This document shows, in pieces, positions 62,170 to 64,000 of a DNA stretch of 64,000 nucleotides. Position numbers and translations under genes: made by a program. The DNA is taken from contig NZ_JAEPBH010000004.1 of assembly GCF_016632365.1 (NCBI RefSeq), positions 39,497 to 103,496 on the forward strand. The letters run 5' to 3'. The notes beneath the pieces are model-generated. The model worked only from the letters and a program-made list of their open reading frames with translations. It searched no databases and had not been told where the DNA came from. The DNA comes from Tenebrionibacter intestinalis (GTDB lineage: Bacteria; Pseudomonadota; Gammaproteobacteria; Enterobacterales; Enterobacteriaceae). How positions within the stretch are numbered: the first letter of the stretch is position 1; every line of letters begins with the position of its first letter.

Positions 62170-63578
62170 TGGACGCTCAAACAATTTCGGTCGCAGGCGA
62201 CCCGCGCGGTTACGCTGAAACCGACCAGATTCGCGATGAAATGGCAAAACTGACGCACCCGGCCCGCCCGGATGTGGACTGGCGTCGCGTTGAGCAATGC
62301 TGTCAGGCTTTATTCAGCAAAAATGGCGTTGACCTGCGTACGGCGGTTTTTTACGCGGTGGCCCGCGGTCACCGCGCGGGTCTGGCCGGGTTACATGAAG
62401 GATTGAGCATTATCGATGTGCTGGTTTGCGGCCACTGGATGCAAATGTGGCCGCAGCAGACCCATACCCGGATGGAGTTGCTGAGCTGGCTGACCGGCAG
62501 TGTGTTGCAACGACTGCGCGCGCTTACGTTGAGCTATGCGGATTTGCCGTTAATTTATCGTACTGAAGCATGCGTTGCCCGGCTGTGCAATGCGCTGGAG
62601 TTGCTGGAGCTAAAACAGCTTAGTCGACTTGAGCAAATACAGAGCTGGCTGCAGCAGGCTGCGGCGACGCTTGAGCAGACTGACGCCTCAAAGGGTATTA
62701 CGCAGGAAGCGGCGCCAGAAAGAGCGCCCTGCGTTGTGGATACTGTTTCAGCCAGAGGGATTGTGAAAAAGGCGCCCCCGGTAATATTGCCTCAAACGCG
62801 TAAGGCGCGCGCGCCAACGAAAAAGAGTATGACGGATGCAGGGCGGGCAGGCGACGCCGCCGCGCCGGCGCCGAACCGGCGCGCCGGGTTTATGGCCGGT
62901 TTTATTTGTGCGTTGTTGCTGGCTGCGGCGACTGGCGCCGCCGTCTGGTGGCTGGCGCGGCCTGCGCCAGCTCAGGCCTTATTTGATAATGTTGCGCTGC
63001 TTCCGGTAGTGAATGGTAGCGCTGATGCGCAGCGGTTTCAAAAATCGCTTACGCCGAAAGCGCTGGAAAATGCCCGTGAAGACTGGCTTATGGCGCTCAA
63101 TAAAAAGCTAACGTTTCTTGCCGGCCTCCCTGCGCTGTGGCGGCAGACTCAAGGGGATGCGCTGTTGTCACAGGCCGATGCGCTGTGGCCGGATACTCCC
63201 GCTGTCGCGACGCTCCGTGCGCGCGAGCGCCAGCGGCGTGAATCGCTGGCGCTCCCTGCCGCCGCCCTTGAGAACTGGAATCTGGCGCAGCAACGGCTGG
63301 CGAGATTAACTGAGCGGCTTAACGCGCTGGATGAGCGCCGTGGGCGCTGGCTTACCGGCTCGGAGTTAAAAACGGCGGTTTTCGATATCCGTCAGGCGCT
63401 GGATAAGACGCCGCCGCTGGAAGAGTTACTTCGGCAACTGGCGGTGCAGCAGGCGCAAGGAGAGAGCGCCGTTGCGTTACGTAAACAAATTGACGATCGC
63501 TTTGAACAACTACTGAACCGCTATGCGCTGCTCACTGAAAAAGCGCCCGCGCAGCCTCGCGATTTATCAGAACAATGA
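62166..63578 (+). CDS. VasL-like / TssA-family membrane protein of the type VI system
   Basis: Encodes 470 residues. An N-terminal ImpA_N-like domain (about 12-170; SVAGDPRGYAETDQIRDEMAKLTHPARPDVDW and RHRAGLAGLHEGLSIID-type block) is followed by a charged linker, a single membrane span (about 238-262, GFICALLLAAATGAAVWWLA) and a helical C-terminal VasL domain. It is the second ImpA_N protein of the cluster; membrane-bound forms (TagA/TssA2-like) are proposed to hold or cap the distal sheath end. Start at the first of two ATGs (ATGATGG). Confidence 0.88.
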   Translation: MMDAQTISVAGDPRGYAETDQIRDEMAKLTHPARPDVDWRRVEQCCQALFSKNGVDLRTAVFYAVARGHRAGLAGLHEGLSIIDVLVCGHWMQMWPQQTHTRMELLSWLTGSVLQRLRALTLSYADLPLIYRTEACVARLCNALELLELKQLSRLEQIQSWLQQAAATLEQTDASKGITQEAAPERAPCVVDTVSARGIVKKAPPVILPQTRKARAPTKKSMTDAGRAGDAAAPAPNRRAGFMAGFICALLLAAATGAAVWWLARPAPAQALFDNVALLPVVNGSADAQRFQKSLTPKALENAREDWLMALNKKLTFLAGLPALWRQTQGDALLSQADALWPDTPAVATLRARERQRRESLALPAAALENWNLAQQRLARLTERLNALDERRGRWLTGSELKTAVFDIRQALDKTPPLEELLRQLAVQQAQGESAVALRKQIDDRFEQLLNRYALLTEKAPAQPRDLSEQ

Positions 63579-63801
63579 ATTTTGCCATACCGTAACGGGG
63601 CGGGCTGGAAGCGATAATATTATTCAGCCCTTGCCTGAAATGAAACATACAGAGCGCCGCAGCTTTGCATACTGTAGCAGAAGAGAAGGAACGTTCCCGG
63701 CGTGATGCCGGCCTGCGTTATTTCATCATGCAGCGCGGGCGCGAAAGCGGTATCGGTACAGGGGATATGTTGCAAAAGAGAGGCAAAGGCACCCGGAAAA
63801 A

Positions 63802-63878
63802 TGGTGCGTCCGAGTGGACTCGAACCACCGACCCCCACCATGTCAAGGTGGTGCTCTAACCAACTGAGCTACGGACGC
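63802..63878 (-). tRNA. valW: tRNA-Val (GAC), second copy
   Basis: 77 bases including CCA. On the minus strand it reads GCGTCCGTAGCTCAGTTGG, anticodon loop CTTGACAT with anticodon GAC, GGTTCGAGTCC T arm and CGGACGC acceptor end with ACCA. All four arms pair. It matches the E. coli valW type. It lies 4 bases after the other tRNA and is expected to come from the same transcript. Confidence 0.97.
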
Positions 63879-63882
63879 ACTA

Positions 63883-63959
63883 TGGTGCGTTCAATTGGAC
63901 TCGAACCAACGACCCCCACCATGTCAAGGTGGTGCTCTAACCAACTGAGCTATGAACGC
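63883..63959 (-). tRNA. valV: tRNA-Val (GAC), first copy
   Basis: 77 bases including CCA. On the minus strand it reads GCGTTCATAGCTCAGTTGG with anticodon GAC, GGTTCGAGTCC and TTGAACGC acceptor end with ACCA. It matches the E. coli valV type. It differs from the neighbouring copy mainly by paired changes in the acceptor and T stems. The short piece to the window end shows nothing else. Confidence 0.97.
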
Positions 63960-64000
63960 AACGGCTGCGGGTGACAGCGGGAACGAATATTAACGACACC

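Overview
This is a stretch of enterobacterial chromosome. Gene order from ynjE to the paired valine tRNAs follows the Escherichia/Salmonella/Enterobacter/Cronobacter backbone, and most proteins look like close relatives of their E. coli counterparts (protein lengths quoted for E. coli are from memory). The species cannot be named from the sequence alone. The non-E. coli features (a type VI secretion cluster between pykF and valV/valW, no pfkB, no chb operon, degraded ast and selO loci, a solitary kduD) suggest a member of the Enterobacter/Cronobacter side of the family.

Layout. 1-5000 (minus strand): an xthA operon (exonuclease III, a TVP38-family membrane protein, the YnjBCD ABC transporter, start of ynjE). 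5358-6599: a decayed arginine succinyltransferase locus with a broken astC and an intact astA, and no astDBE. 7000-18500: stress and housekeeping genes (spy, nadE, osmE, katE, cedA, tcyP, ydjM, kduD, yniC, yniB, yniA, ydiZ). 18880-26070: the translation cluster thrS-infC-rpmI-rplT, the attenuated pheM-pheS-pheT operon and ihfA. 26439-29294: vitamin B12 uptake btuC-btuE-btuD, then nlpC. 29330-29560: a relic of selO. 29765-34518: aroH, ppsR, ppsA. 34681-36070: the sRNA rprA and ydiK. 36285-40973: ydiJ, menI and an unrecognised gene with a HEPN-like motif. 41326-46871: the complete sufABCDSE iron-sulfur operon. 47012-50063: ldtE, lpp, pykF. 50964-63578: type VI secretion genes. 63802-63959: two tRNA-Val(GAC) genes.

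How the parts connect. PpsR controls PEP synthase PpsA, and both ppsA and pykF carry Cra-like sites, so the window holds both directions of the PEP/pyruvate step. PEP is also a substrate of AroH, whose promoter region carries a TrpR-type operator overlapping the end of ppsR. LdtE attaches Lpp to, or crosslinks, peptidoglycan, and lpp lies convergently beside it. SufABCDSE and KatE are oxidative/iron stress functions. The type VI block encodes sheath (TssBC), tube (Hcp), recycling ATPase (ClpV), TssK, TssL, an OmpA-domain anchor, TssA, TssE and a VasL-like protein, but no TssM, TssF, TssG, TssJ or VgrG, so it is incomplete in this window.

The least expected items are the internally deleted astC fused to a live astA, the selO relic, the HEPN-like orphan beside the suf operon, the incomplete type VI cluster abutting tRNA-Val, and a palindromic repeat found in two convergent intergenic spacers.
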